Counted from the first letter of the stretch, positions 45,691 through 56,042 are shown. The stretch is DNA of 64,000 bases from an uncultured Mucispirillum sp. (GCA_944324465.1 CALUWI010000001.1:192245-256244); one strand, 5' to 3'. Translations and numbers: made by a program. The notes: generated by a model from the letters alone, not told the origin.

Positions 45691-47229
45691 ATGGATTTAG
45701 AAAAAATACTTATTCTTGATTTTGGCGGCCAGTACAGCAAACTGATTGCCAGAAGAACCAGGGAATGTGGAGTATTTAGTGAAATATTAAGCTACTCTAC
45801 AACCCCTGAGCGTATTCGGGAAAAAGGGTATAAGGCCATTATTCTCTCAGGCGGCCCTGCAAGTGTATATGAAGAAAACGGACCACAGTGCGATAAAGCC
45901 ATATTTGATATGGGATTACCTGTGCTTGGTATATGCTATGGTGCTCAGCTTATGGCAAACTTACTTGGCGGTTATGTGGAAAGCAGCGGCTCTCCAGAAT
46001 ACGGTTCTACTATGGTGCATGTTGATAAAAAAGCAGCGCTTTTCCAGTCACCTAATGTAGAGGAAGTTACTGCCACATGGATGAGCCATACCGATTATAT
46101 TAAAACTGTCCCAGATGGATTTAATATTACAGCTAAAACTGACAACTGCCCTGTAGCAGCTATGGAAAATAACAGCAAAAAACTTTATGCAGTACAGTTT
46201 CACCCAGAAGTAACTAACTCTATCCGCGGAATGGATATGATTAAAACATTCCTTTTTGATATATGCGGATTTAAAGGCGACTGGAAAATGTCATCATTTA
46301 TTGATGATGCTGTTGCTAAAATTAAAGAAAAAGCAGGAAACGGCAAAGCATTATGTGCATTAAGCGGCGGAGTAGATTCTTCTGTTGCTGCCCTTTTAGT
46401 ACAGAAAGCTATTGGCGACAGATTAACATGTGTATTTGTTGACCACGGTCTTTTAAGAAAAAATGAAGGTGATGAAGTAGAAGCCATTTTCTCTAAATTT
46501 GGCTTAAACCTTATTAGAGTTAATGCTGGAGAAAGATTTTTAGCAAAACTTAAAGATGTGGAAGACCCAGAACAGAAAAGAAAAATCATAGGCAACGAGT
46601 TTATTGCAGTTTTTGAAGAAGAGGCAAAAAAACTTGGCTCTGTTGATTACCTTGTTCAAGGTACAATCTACCCAGATGTTATAGAAAGCGGTGCAGGAAG
46701 CTCTGCAATGATTAAAAGCCACCATAATGTAGGCGGTCTGCCAGAAACTATGGATTTTAAAGGGCTTATTGAACCATTAAGAGAACTTTTTAAAGATGAA
46801 GTCCGCAAAGTAGGCCTTGATTTAGGACTTCCAGAAAATCTTGTTATGAGGCAGCCTTTCCCAGGTCCCGGGCTTGGTGTAAGAATTATTGGTAAAATCA
46901 CTGCTGAAAAAGTTGCAATACTGCAGGATGCTGATGCTATTTTTAGGCAGGAAATAGCTGCAGCTGGACTTGATAAGGAAATCAGCCAGTATTTTGCTGC
47001 TCTTACAGATATGCGTTCTGTTGGTGTTATGGGCGACTATAGAACATATTATTACACTGTTGGACTTCGTGCCGTTATTACATCAGACTTTATGACTGCA
47101 GAATGGGCCCGCATTCCACATGAAGTGCTTGCAAAAACTTCTAACAGAATTGTAAATGAAGTGCAAGGCATTAACAGAGTAGTCTATGATATTACTACTA
47201 AACCACCTGCAACTGTTGAGTGGTTATAA
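45691..47229 (+). CDS. guaA: GMP synthase (glutamine-hydrolysing)
   Basis: GuaA converts XMP to GMP. The protein of about 512 residues has an N-terminal glutaminase ([18 protein letters not shown], nucleophile in [20 protein letters not shown]). An ATP-pyrophosphatase domain follows with [15 protein letters not shown], then a dimerisation domain ending [11 protein letters not shown] start at ATG 45691; a TTG six codons upstream lies on the GGAG sequence. An AT-rich region with TATAAT at 45639-45644 precedes it. It stands alone on the plus strand. Confidence 0.97.
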   Translation: MDLEKILILDFGGQYSKLIARRTRECGVFSEILSYSTTPERIREKGYKAIILSGGPASVYEENGPQCDKAIFDMGLPVLGICYGAQLMANLLGGYVESSGSPEYGSTMVHVDKKAALFQSPNVEEVTATWMSHTDYIKTVPDGFNITAKTDNCPVAAMENNSKKLYAVQFHPEVTNSIRGMDMIKTFLFDICGFKGDWKMSSFIDDAVAKIKEKAGNGKALCALSGGVDSSVAALLVQKAIGDRLTCVFVDHGLLRKNEGDEVEAIFSKFGLNLIRVNAGERFLAKLKDVEDPEQKRKIIGNEFIAVFEEEAKKLGSVDYLVQGTIYPDVIESGAGSSAMIKSHHNVGGLPETMDFKGLIEPLRELFKDEVRKVGLDLGLPENLVMRQPFPGPGLGVRIIGKITAEKVAILQDADAIFRQEIAAAGLDKEISQYFAALTDMRSVGVMGDYRTYYYTVGLRAVITSDFMTAEWARIPHEVLAKTSNRIVNEVQGINRVVYDITTKPPATVEWL

Positions 47230-47410
47230 TAATTTAAATTATATATGCAGATAATGGGGCAGGATAAATATTCCTGCTCTCTGTTGTGTGCATAAATTTT
47301 AAGATATAAAAATATAAAATGATATGTTAATATCTTTGGATTTATAGTATTTGTAGCAGTATATATCCAATATTATAAAGGTAGCTCCAAGTATTTAAAA
47401 AATGCTGGTA

Positions 47411-47434
47411 TTTTACAGTTTTAAAACTGTAAAA
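47411..47434. promoter_or_regulatory. Perfect 24-bp palindrome before histidine kinase 1
   Basis: The half TTTTACAGTTTT is followed directly by its exact complement AAAACTGTAAAA. It ends 17 bp before the ATG of the kinase gene and just before its GAGG site. Such a position fits an operator or an RNA hairpin near the ribosome site. Confidence 0.7.
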
Positions 47435-47451
47435 CACTTTTTGAGGATAAC

Positions 47452-50040
47452 ATGGATAAAAAAATTAATACTAAAGCTAATACTAAAGGCTCATACAGAG
47501 CTATCGTCTTTCTTGCTGCATTCATTATCATTACAAGCATTATATTTCTATTCAGTCGCATTACATATAAGGAAAAGTTAGACCAGAGAATAAAGTATGC
47601 AGGTATAAACACCCTTGAACTGCTTTACACAAAAACCACCTTCCTTTCTCAGCTTTATTCATATTCATTAAAAACTGCTGCCATAGAGTTAAGCAATTAC
47701 ATAACAGATAACACCACAAAGCAGGATTATTTTAACTGGCTTAACAGATATTATGAACATATAAAAAACACACTATTCCTGCAGGATGTTAATGTATATT
47801 TTGCAAGTGATAACATACTGATAGATAGAAAATATGGCGATATTTTAAAGATTGATAAATCATATGCATATAAACATCAGGACTGGTATGCAAAAGCTCT
47901 TGCAAAACCCTTAGTTCCAATATTTTCAGAAGTATATGTAGATGCATTTACAAAACAGCTTGTAACTAGTGCATCTATAGGTCTTCCTGATGGTAAAGGG
48001 GTGCTTGGTATAGATTTACAAATTAATACTTTTGGTACAAATAAATTTTTTGATCAAAAAACTCTTGATACTACAATTAATTTTCTAATGGACTATAAAG
48101 GTGAAATTATCGCTTATTACAGCAAAGATAATAACACTTATGATAGAAATAATATTAATAATATGCCTTTTATTCTCCAAATCAAAGAAAAAATATTAAC
48201 CTCTGATGAGGCTAACGGTTCATTTAAAATAAAAAACCCTGACGGCAGAAAATATTCTATTTTTTACAAACAGTATCATGAAACAAAATATTACTCTGTT
48301 GCTGTAATTGATGATAATGAAATGTATACATCTATTGAAGATACATTATCTAAATACATAATTATTTTTATTATTTTAGCTTTTGCAGTTTTAATAGCTT
48401 ATCTTGACGGCTATTACTTAATGAAACGGGCAGATGATTCTGATGATGTTGTTGATATGCTTGGAAATATTTACTACTGCATATATAGAGTAAACCTTGA
48501 AACTAATACATATAATATAGTTAGAAGCATAGGCAGCAAAAGCTGTAAAATCCACCCTACAGGGTTATATGAAGAGTTTTACAGTAAATATATACAGACT
48601 CTTGATAACACTTCAAAAGAAGAATTTATAAACACACTATCCATTGATAACTTAAAAGCTATGGCAAAAAGCAGCAGCTTTAATATGGATAAATATTTCC
48701 ATAAAAATATTCCAGGACAAAATGAATGGATAAATATACGCATTATTAGAAATAAATCTATTTCTAAAAAATATATACTGCTCTGCTTTAAAGAATGTGG
48801 TGCTGAAAGAGAACAGGAACTTGCCCACATTGAACTGCTGGAAGAAGCTGTAGAAGCATTAAAAGAAAGTGCTGCAGCAAAACGCCTGCTTTATTCAAGT
48901 GTATCACACGATATGCGAACACCATTAAACTGTATCATTGGCATATCTGACCTTATGACCGCCAGCATCGATGATAAAAATAAACTTTTAGAATATATAG
49001 AAAAACTCAAAATTTCAGGCTCACAGCTTTTAACATTAATAAGCAATTTTCTTGAAATGGCTCAGACTGAAAGCAAAGCACTTGATACTAGTATTATAGA
49101 ATTTAATCTTGAACATAAAATTAATGAAATATGCAGCATTTTCTCCGCTGTTGCAGAAAGAGATAATAAAACATTTAAAGTAGAATATAATGTAGAACAT
49201 AATGATATTAAAGGCGACGCAAATAAATTAATGCATATATTAAGTAACATATTATCAAATGCTTTTAAATATACTAAAACAGACGGTCTTATTACATTAT
49301 CTGTAAAAGAGATAAAAGTGCCGGGAATTTCAAGATATCAGTTTGTTATAACAGATAACGGTATAGGTATGAGTGAGGAATTTTTAAAAACTATCTTTAT
49401 ACCATTTAACAGGGAAAGCCGTGCAGATACAAAAGATATTACTGGTGCAGGACTTGGACTTTCTATTGTAAACAGTCAGGTAAGTCATATGGGCGGCACA
49501 ATTGACATTAAAAGTCAGTATGAAAAAGGAACAACAGTAACTATTACTCTGCCTTTTGAAAGTGTAAAAAAAGCTGCAAAAATTGATAAAGAGGAAGATA
49601 AATGCGATATTAAAGATATGGAAAACCTTTCTGGAATTAATGTTTTAATTGCAGAAGATAACATTGTAAATATGCAGATTATCACTGAACTTTTAAAATT
49701 AAAACATATTAATGTAACACAGGCTTTTAATGGGCAGGAAGCGGTAAATATATTTAAAAACTCTAAAGAAGGCGATTTTGATATTATTATACTAGATATA
49801 CAAATGCCTGTAATGAATGGGCTTGAAACTGCAAAAACTATTAGACAAATGGATAGAAAAGATGCTAAATTAATACCGATTATTGCATTAAGTGCAAATG
49901 TATTTGAAGAAGATATAGCAGCATCTCTTGAAGCAGGAATGGATGCCCACATGGCAAAACCAATAGATTTATCTGCTCTTTATAAAACATTTATAGAGCT
50001 GCTTAAAAAAATAAAAAAAGTTAAGGAATTAAATGGATAA
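47452..50040 (+). CDS. Hybrid sensor histidine kinase with receiver domain (kinase 1)
   Basis: An 862-residue membrane sensor. It has one span near residues 17-37, a periplasmic Cache-type sensor (KHQDWYAKAL, PIFSEVYVDAFTKQLVTS, GVLGIDLQ), a second span near 302-324, and a PAS-like stretch. The kinase core follows with His486 in VSHDMRTPLN, NILSNAFKYT, DNGIGMS and GAGLGLSI, and a C-terminal receiver with Asp782 in IILDIQMPVMNG. Phosphate should pass from His to the receiver Asp and perhaps on to an unlinked partner; no response regulator is adjacent. It overlaps lpxI by eight bases and resembles kinase 2 (51477) along its whole length. Confidence 0.9.
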   Translation: MDKKINTKANTKGSYRAIVFLAAFIIITSIIFLFSRITYKEKLDQRIKYAGINTLELLYTKTTFLSQLYSYSLKTAAIELSNYITDNTTKQDYFNWLNRYYEHIKNTLFLQDVNVYFASDNILIDRKYGDILKIDKSYAYKHQDWYAKALAKPLVPIFSEVYVDAFTKQLVTSASIGLPDGKGVLGIDLQINTFGTNKFFDQKTLDTTINFLMDYKGEIIAYYSKDNNTYDRNNINNMPFILQIKEKILTSDEANGSFKIKNPDGRKYSIFYKQYHETKYYSVAVIDDNEMYTSIEDTLSKYIIIFIILAFAVLIAYLDGYYLMKRADDSDDVVDMLGNIYYCIYRVNLETNTYNIVRSIGSKSCKIHPTGLYEEFYSKYIQTLDNTSKEEFINTLSIDNLKAMAKSSSFNMDKYFHKNIPGQNEWINIRIIRNKSISKKYILLCFKECGAEREQELAHIELLEEAVEALKESAAAKRLLYSSVSHDMRTPLNCIIGISDLMTASIDDKNKLLEYIEKLKISGSQLLTLISNFLEMAQTESKALDTSIIEFNLEHKINEICSIFSAVAERDNKTFKVEYNVEHNDIKGDANKLMHILSNILSNAFKYTKTDGLITLSVKEIKVPGISRYQFVITDNGIGMSEEFLKTIFIPFNRESRADTKDITGAGLGLSIVNSQVSHMGGTIDIKSQYEKGTTVTITLPFESVKKAAKIDKEEDKCDIKDMENLSGINVLIAEDNIVNMQIITELLKLKHINVTQAFNGQEAVNIFKNSKEGDFDIIILDIQMPVMNGLETAKTIRQMDRKDAKLIPIIALSANVFEEDIAASLEAGMDAHMAKPIDLSALYKTFIELLKKIKKVKELNG

Positions 50041-50860
50041 AAGAAAAGTTGCCATTATTGCAGGTTACGGCTCACTGCCACTAATTGGTGCTAAATATGT
50101 TAAAGAAAAAGGTGATGAACTTTTAATTATAGCTTTAAAAGAAAGCTGCACTTTAAATGAAGAATTAAAGCAGCTTGCTGATTATTACTATGAATTCAGC
50201 GTAGGGCTTGCAGGTAAAATGTTAAAAACTTTAAAAAAACATAAAATTACCCATGCCCTGCTTTCTGGAAAAGTAGAAATCAAACTGCTGCACAGCACAA
50301 GGTTTGATTTAAAAGCGCTGCTTATGCTTGCAAAAATAACTTTTAGAAGCACTGATTCTATTAATTTTGCAATAATAAAGGAATTAAAGAAAATTAATAT
50401 AGATATGATTTCCCAAAAAGAAGTATATTCTTCCATTATTCCAAAAAGTATGCAGTTTACTAATAAATCATATATTGATGCTGGACTTAAAAATATTGTA
50501 AAAGAAGGTTTTTTATTTGCTAAACATATTGGTGCTCTTGATTTAGGTCAGTCAATAGTTATCAGTAAAAAAGGCATTTTAGCAGTAGAAAGTGCAGAAG
50601 GCACAGATATTACTTTTGCAAGAGGTTCAAACCTTGGTAAAGGTGAAGCAATCTGTATAAAAACTGGTAAAGCATATCAAGATGAAAGGTTTGATTTACC
50701 TACTGTTGGACTTGATACATTAAAAAATATTGCAGAAAACGGCGGACTTGGTCTTATTATGGAAAGCGGTGAAACAATAGTTGTTGATATGGATAAATGT
50801 ATAGAATATGCAAAAGAAAAAGATTTAATATTTGCCGCTGTCAGTCAAAGTGAACTGTAA
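50033..50860 (+). CDS. lpxI: UDP-2,3-diacylglucosamine pyrophosphatase LpxI
   Basis: LpxI (DUF1009) hydrolyses UDP-diacylglucosamine to lipid X in lipid A synthesis, in bacteria that lack LpxH. The 275 residues show VAIIAGYGSLPLIGAKYVKEKG at the N-terminus. The C-terminal domain has GALDLGQSIVISKKGILAVESAEGTD, and then DLPTVGLDTLKNIAENGGLGLIMESG. These are strong family matches. AAGGA lies before the ATG, within the end of the kinase gene, so the two are coupled even though their jobs seem unrelated. Confidence 0.92.
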   Translation: MDKRKVAIIAGYGSLPLIGAKYVKEKGDELLIIALKESCTLNEELKQLADYYYEFSVGLAGKMLKTLKKHKITHALLSGKVEIKLLHSTRFDLKALLMLAKITFRSTDSINFAIIKELKKINIDMISQKEVYSSIIPKSMQFTNKSYIDAGLKNIVKEGFLFAKHIGALDLGQSIVISKKGILAVESAEGTDITFARGSNLGKGEAICIKTGKAYQDERFDLPTVGLDTLKNIAENGGLGLIMESGETIVVDMDKCIEYAKEKDLIFAAVSQSEL

Positions 50861-50861
50861 T

Positions 50862-51311
50862 TTATTCTTTTATTTTCATATACCATCTGCCATCTACGAG
50901 CTTTAAAGGGATAACCGCATATTTTTCGCCTGATTTTACACTGGCAGAATATGTAGTATCATCTATCTTTTCAAGACTTACAAGCTCCATATCTTTATCA
51001 CCTAATATTATTTTAAAGCTGCCGTATAAATATTCTTCTGAGCTTAAATTATCTGGTGTAATATTATCTTTATTTAAAGCATAAGCCATAAGACTGAATA
51101 AGTCATAATTCTCAATATTTGCTGCCATATTGCTGGAAACTGCATACCTGTCTTCAGGCACTACCATATTCCAGAAAGATAATGCATCGCCATTATTATA
51201 ATACTTTATTATTTCATTTACTGCATATTCTGGAGAATTTTTATCAGAACAGCCTGAAAAAAGAAGGAACATCATACTTAAAAGAAAACTTAAAACTATT
51301 TTTTTATACAT
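50862..51311 (-). CDS. Small lipoprotein, DUF4878-like
   Basis: A 149-residue lipoprotein (lipobox LFSGC) followed by SPEYAVNEIIKYYNNGDALSFWNMVVPED. That helical start with a Tyr-Tyr-Asn-x-Gly-Asp pattern is typical of NTF2-like DUF4878 lipoproteins. The mature domain of about 125 residues fits one such fold. I start at the ATG seven bases after AGGA. It is the only minus-strand gene between the two kinases. Its role is unknown. Confidence 0.65.
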   Translation of the reverse strand: MYKKIVLSFLLSMMFLLFSGCSDKNSPEYAVNEIIKYYNNGDALSFWNMVVPEDRYAVSSNMAANIENYDLFSLMAYALNKDNITPDNLSSEEYLYGSFKIILGDKDMELVSLEKIDDTTYSASVKSGEKYAVIPLKLVDGRWYMKIKE

Positions 51312-51476
51312 ATTACTATCCTGCATTATTATATAAGTTTAAGATTTAAAAAATACAATAGAAAAAAATATTTTATGCATATTTTATACAAATAATGCCT
51401 TTAAATTTTCTTTACATTATGGTATAGTATTTAAATATAGGTGTATACATATTTATATAATTTTGGGGAATATAAT

Positions 51477-54053
51477 ATGTCATTTGTTAAAATTAAGAAA
51501 AATCATAACCATTTTGACAGAAGTGTTATATTTACATTAGTTTTTCTTTTTTTATCTTTAATAGTATTTGTTTACAGCCTTATTTCGTCCAGTAATAAAG
51601 TTATGGACAATTTAAATGAGCTTGGACATTTAAGACTTAATGTTTTTTCATCGCATATTTCCCAGAGAATAGATACATATAAAATGGCAATGGAAATGGG
51701 AGCAAAACAGCTTGATTTACTTGTTGCAACAGGTGCATCTGACGAAGAAATTTCTGCATGGCTTAAAGAATTTGTTACATATATAGAAAGAGCTACCCAT
51801 ATAGGCAAATTAAAAGCCTATGCTATAGGAAAAGATGAATATACAGGCAGATTTGCCGGCAGTTTTTCATACAGTCTTGATAATATATCTACTGAATATT
51901 TTCGCAATACTTTTTGGTTTAAAAAAGCCATACAATACCAGTCATACCCAATATTTACACCAGTATATAAAGATATTTTTGATAATCAGGATGTAATAAC
52001 AATATCTATAAGTGCTGTAAGCGGTAAAGGTGTACTAGCCCTTGATTTATATGTAGATAATATAGAAGCAAGCTGGCTGCCTAGAAAAAATATATTTGAT
52101 GATAATACATATATGTTAATAGACAGTCAGGGCGGCCATATTGCAGCTATCAACCTGCCACAGCTTAAAAAATGCACTCAGGAAGAACTTTATAAAAAAG
52201 TATATGAAGCTGTTGAAAAAAGTAATACAAGTGTAGGAACTGCAAGACTTGATATTGACCATAATGAAAAATTTCATCTTTTTTTTAAGAAAAACAGATA
52301 TTCAGGATATACTTCTGTTGTGCTTATTAATAATAATAAACTATTCTCCACATCACCTATATGGCATTTAAGATATTTAATTATACTTATGATTTTAGCT
52401 ATTGCAAGTATTGTTATATACTCTGAAGAAAACTATCTTAATAAAAAATTAGATGATTCTAACAGTGTAATAGAAATGCTTGGTAATTCATACTATGCAA
52501 TATATCGGGTAAATATTATTACAGAAGAATATGTTATCCTTAGAGGCACAAATTTTATATGCTCCACTATAGCTCATGAAGGTAAATATAATGAACTTTA
52601 TTCTCTACTTCTTACATCTCTTGACGAAGGCTCAGTAGATGAATTTCGCAACAGTTTTTCTATAGAAAATATAAAACAAATGGCAAAAAATAATCAGCTT
52701 GATTATTCTGTAGATTTAAGAAGAATGCTTGAAGATGGCTACAGGTGGGTAAACCTTAGGTTTATTATGGATAAAACTGTTTCTGAAGAATATGTTTTAT
52801 TATGCTTTAGAGAATGTGAAGAAGAAAGAAAACGAGAACTTGCCCATATCGGTCTTTTAGAAGATGCAGTCAGTGCATTAAAAGAAAGTGCTGAATCTAA
52901 AAGGGTACTTTATTCTAGTGTATCTCATGATATGAGAACGCCTTTAAATGGTATTATCGGTATTGCAGAGCTTATGGGACACCATTTAAATGACCCAGAT
53001 AAAATTGCAGACTATCTTGAAAAAATTAAAATGTCTGGCTCTCAGCTTATTACATTAATAGATAACTTTCTTGAAATGGCTAAATCTGAAAGCAAAACTA
53101 TGGAAGCAAGTAATGAAACATTCTCTATAAACCAGCAGATTGGTGAAATAATTAATATTTTTACACTGATTGCTCAAAGAGATAATAAAAATTTCAGTGC
53201 ATCCATAAATATTAAAAATGATAAAGTGCAGGGTGATTTAAATAAACTTATGCACATTTTAAATAATATTTTATCAAATGCCTTTAAATATACAAAAGAA
53301 AACGGCACAATAACTATGACTATTACAGAAAAACATCTTTCTTCTGATAACTTATGGTATCAGTTTGTAATATCTGATAATGGTATAGGTATGAGTCAGG
53401 AATTTTTAGACCAAATCTATACACCATTTGCAAGAGAAAAACGCAATGAAACTAGAGGCATTACAGGTACAGGCTTAGGGCTTTCCATAGTGCAGAATCA
53501 GGTTCATAGAATGGACGGCGAAATAAATATCGAAAGCCAGTACGAAAAAGGAACAACAGTAACTATTACTCTGCCTTTTGAAAAAGCAGCAGATGATAGC
53601 AAAGATATAAAACATGATGATGACTCATATAAACAAATTGATTTATCTGGTGCAACAGTACTTGCAGTTGAAGATAATGTTGTTAATATGCAGATACTTG
53701 TAGAGCTTTTATATCTTAAAAAAATCAATGTACTGCAGGCTTGGAATGGTGAAGAAGCTGTTGATATGTATAAACAGTCAGAATTATTCGATATTGATGC
53801 CATACTTATGGATATCCAGATGCCTGTAATGGATGGGCTTGATGCTGCTAGATTAATCAGAAAATCTGGCAGAGCAGATGCTGCATCTATACCTATAATA
53901 GCACTAAGTGCCAATATATTTGAAGAAGATATTGCTGAATCAAGTGCTGCAGGAATGGATGCACACCTGGCAAAACCTGTTAACCTGAATATGCTTTATG
54001 CTACATTATCAGAATTTATAAACAAAAATAAAGATAATACAGATAAAGCATAA
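51477..54053 (+). CDS. Hybrid sensor histidine kinase with receiver domain (kinase 2)
   Basis: An 858-residue paralogue of kinase 1 with the same layout. It has a span near residues 17-37, a Cache-like sensor (FWFKKAIQYQSYPIFTPVYKD, GKGVLALDLY), a second span near 300-318 and a PAS-like stretch. The kinase core has His484 in VSHDMRTPLNG, DNGIGMS and GTGLGLSI, and the receiver has Asp779 in ILMDIQMPVMDG. I start at the ATG after GGGGAATATAAT. The sensors differ more than the kinase cores, so the two may read different ligands and share an output. A 40-nt block near the end of the kinase domain is identical in the two genes. Confidence 0.9.
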   Translation: MSFVKIKKNHNHFDRSVIFTLVFLFLSLIVFVYSLISSSNKVMDNLNELGHLRLNVFSSHISQRIDTYKMAMEMGAKQLDLLVATGASDEEISAWLKEFVTYIERATHIGKLKAYAIGKDEYTGRFAGSFSYSLDNISTEYFRNTFWFKKAIQYQSYPIFTPVYKDIFDNQDVITISISAVSGKGVLALDLYVDNIEASWLPRKNIFDDNTYMLIDSQGGHIAAINLPQLKKCTQEELYKKVYEAVEKSNTSVGTARLDIDHNEKFHLFFKKNRYSGYTSVVLINNNKLFSTSPIWHLRYLIILMILAIASIVIYSEENYLNKKLDDSNSVIEMLGNSYYAIYRVNIITEEYVILRGTNFICSTIAHEGKYNELYSLLLTSLDEGSVDEFRNSFSIENIKQMAKNNQLDYSVDLRRMLEDGYRWVNLRFIMDKTVSEEYVLLCFRECEEERKRELAHIGLLEDAVSALKESAESKRVLYSSVSHDMRTPLNGIIGIAELMGHHLNDPDKIADYLEKIKMSGSQLITLIDNFLEMAKSESKTMEASNETFSINQQIGEIINIFTLIAQRDNKNFSASINIKNDKVQGDLNKLMHILNNILSNAFKYTKENGTITMTITEKHLSSDNLWYQFVISDNGIGMSQEFLDQIYTPFAREKRNETRGITGTGLGLSIVQNQVHRMDGEINIESQYEKGTTVTITLPFEKAADDSKDIKHDDDSYKQIDLSGATVLAVEDNVVNMQILVELLYLKKINVLQAWNGEEAVDMYKQSELFDIDAILMDIQMPVMDGLDAARLIRKSGRADAASIPIIALSANIFEEDIAESSAAGMDAHLAKPVNLNMLYATLSEFINKNKDNTDKA

Positions 54054-54118
54054 ACTTTCATTGCACACATACAAAAAATAATATATAAATTATAATTAAT
54101 TTATATAAAAGGTGAAAT

Positions 54119-54808
54119 ATGATAGTAGCATTTGAAGGATTAGACGGCTCAGGCAAAGGCACTCAATCACAAATATTATCTGCAAAAATGAGTGCAAAAG
54201 GTATAGATAACTCATTATACAGTTTTCCAAACTACAAAGGCACTAACTTTGGACTTGAAGTAGGCAAATATTTAAACGGCGGCTTTGGTTCATTAGATGA
54301 AGTTCCACCACAGTTTCCTGTTATGCTTTATGCTATGGACAGGTTTGAAATGAAAAAATCTATTATGACAGACATTAATGAAGGTGCAAATATTATATTT
54401 GACAGATATGTACCTTCAAACATTGCTCATCAGGCAGTTAAATTTCCAGAAAATCAGCGTAAAACATTCGCAGACTGGGTAAAAAGGCTTGAATATAATA
54501 TTTTAGAAATGCCTTCCCCAGATGTAATCATCTTTTTAGATGTAGACCCGCAAATTGCAGGCAGAATGGTTGCTTTAAAAGGAAAAAGGTCTTATACAGA
54601 TGCTGCAAAAGATATACATGAAGCAAACGACAGCTATATGCATAAAGTATATCAAATGTATAAACAAATGGCTCAAGATGAAGACTGGGTAATCATTCAG
54701 GCAACTGACGGAGAAAATATGCTGAGCGAAGCACAAATAGCAAATAACATTATTATCTCCCTTGCAAAAAAAGGTTTTCCTATAGAAGACCCTAAAAAAT
54801 TATTTTAA
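54119..54808 (+). CDS. tmk: Thymidylate kinase
   Basis: Tmk phosphorylates dTMP to dTDP. The 229 residues have the P-loop FEGLDGSGKGTQS, the DR motif in IIFDRYVPSNIAHQ, and a dNMP-binding segment FLDVDPQIAGRM. The lid region (LKGKRSYTDAAKDIHEAN) and the order of motifs are as expected. It follows kinase 2 on the plus strand with a 65-bp gap, so it may have its own promoter. Confidence 0.93.
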   Translation: MIVAFEGLDGSGKGTQSQILSAKMSAKGIDNSLYSFPNYKGTNFGLEVGKYLNGGFGSLDEVPPQFPVMLYAMDRFEMKKSIMTDINEGANIIFDRYVPSNIAHQAVKFPENQRKTFADWVKRLEYNILEMPSPDVIIFLDVDPQIAGRMVALKGKRSYTDAAKDIHEANDSYMHKVYQMYKQMAQDEDWVIIQATDGENMLSEAQIANNIIISLAKKGFPIEDPKKLF

Positions 54809-54903
54809 AATCATATAAAGTTATTGATATTTTCAGGCGATAAGATAAATAAGTAAAGCTGCACTTTACAAATTTTACACTACTATTTAAAATTTCAGGT
54901 TGC

Positions 54904-54933
54904 AAAAAGTATAAATTTCTGTTTATACTTTTT
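54904..54933. promoter_or_regulatory. 12-bp inverted repeat ahead of the antitoxin-like gene
   Basis: AAAAAGTATAAA, a six-base loop and the exact complement TTTATACTTTTT end 14 bp before the ATG at 54948. Antitoxins of the ribbon-helix-helix type often bind such sites in their own promoter. Confidence 0.6.
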
Positions 54934-54947
54934 AGTGGGAGGCTTTT

Positions 54948-55172
54948 ATGAACTTATCGCTTGATTTAACAGAAGAAGAAATAGCCATGCTTGAAAGGTA
55001 TGCAGTTAAAAACAATATTTCTACTGCTGAGTTTGTAAAAAATACCATTTTGGAGCGAATTAAAGATGAAAGGGATATGGAAGTGTATGAAACTGCTATG
55101 AAAACATACAGCCGTAACCCTAGAGGTTACACTCATTCATCTGTAATGCGTGAACTAGGTTTAGTTAAGTAG
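54948..55172 (+). CDS. Ribbon-helix-helix antitoxin-like protein (orphan)
   Basis: A 74-residue protein with the start MNLSLDLTEEEIAMLERYAVKNN, then ISTAEFVKNTILERIKDE. This is the ribbon-helix-helix DNA-binding pattern of RelB/DUF6290-type antitoxins. The C-terminal part (YSRNPRGYTHSSVMRELGL) would wrap a toxin. No toxin gene is found on either side: the next gene is a convergent membrane protein. It has a strong GGGAGG site and an inverted repeat in front. It may be an orphan antitoxin or a plain regulator. Confidence 0.7.
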   Translation: MNLSLDLTEEEIAMLERYAVKNNISTAEFVKNTILERIKDERDMEVYETAMKTYSRNPRGYTHSSVMRELGLVK

Positions 55173-55184
55173 GTAGTAATTAAA

Positions 55185-55805
55185 TTAAATTATATTATGT
55201 ATTGTATTTCTGTTTGGCAGCATTCCAAGTGGCTTATTGCATAACAGATTATAAAATTCTAAAGTGTATATCAATAATACTGCTAGTATATTCATAAATA
55301 AATTATCTGGAATAAATGCAAGATACAGCCATAAAAAACATACTATAACTGAAAGTTTAAAAGGCATATAGTATCCATTCCAGTATGTTTTAGATTTACT
55401 GCTGAACATAAAGTAATAAAGCAGTATTATAATAAAAAGCATAGATATTTTACCAATAATATCACTGTGTGGTGCGATAATATATATTATTATTCCAAAT
55501 ACTGACATATAAAAAAGTAATGCCCCTGCTCCCCTGAGAAAATGTATTCCTAAAAAAAATATAAAACTTCTGCTGCCCCCTGCAATTTCTGAATCAATAA
55601 ATATTCTGCATATAATCACAGCAAAAGAAAGAAATACTGTATAAGTTATGCCTATAGTGCCATTTAGTAAAAAAGCACAAATTATTATAAACCATAATGG
55701 TATGCGGGCAATTAAAAATGTTAAAAAGAAAAGCCCAAAACGCACATAACCCATAGGTCTTGCAGTAACATTTTTAAAAGTAAAAGTCTGAATTAATTTT
55801 TCCAT
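55185..55805 (-). CDS. Hypothetical multi-pass membrane protein
   Basis: A 206-residue protein with about six hydrophobic spans (roughly residues 23-45, 52-72, 85-105, 112-135, 150-168, 172-190) and few charged residues. I recognise no family motif. It is not a toxin by any sign I can see. It converges with the antitoxin-like gene, with 12 bp between the stops, and has no partner on its strand. Confidence 0.6.
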   Translation of the reverse strand: MEKLIQTFTFKNVTARPMGYVRFGLFFLTFLIARIPLWFIIICAFLLNGTIGITYTVFLSFAVIICRIFIDSEIAGGSRSFIFFLGIHFLRGAGALLFYMSVFGIIIYIIAPHSDIIGKISMLFIIILLYYFMFSSKSKTYWNGYYMPFKLSVIVCFLWLYLAFIPDNLFMNILAVLLIYTLEFYNLLCNKPLGMLPNRNTIHNII

Positions 55806-56042
55806 ATGGATATTATTACTGTTTTTTTACTATACGGTCAAGAATAATATAAAATCAGCAGTGTTATTATAAGAAGATTTGAATACATAATCAGTACACA
55901 TAAGGCTTAAAAATGAGCCTTTACCTGTGGCAGTTATTTAATGGATTTATTCAGTAAATGTTTCTTTAAAAAATACAATGATGTATTTCTTTATAACAGT
56001 TTAATCAGATTCATCGCTTATTCTAATAATAGGTAAAAACCC

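Noticed and set aside
47255..47285. Terminator after guaA (GGCAGGA and TCCTGC arms)
   Set aside because: A stem can be drawn but no T run follows, so I did not list it as a terminator.
55185..55805. Membrane protein as toxin partner of the antitoxin-like gene
   Set aside because: It is convergent, 206 residues long with about six spans, and unlike known toxins.
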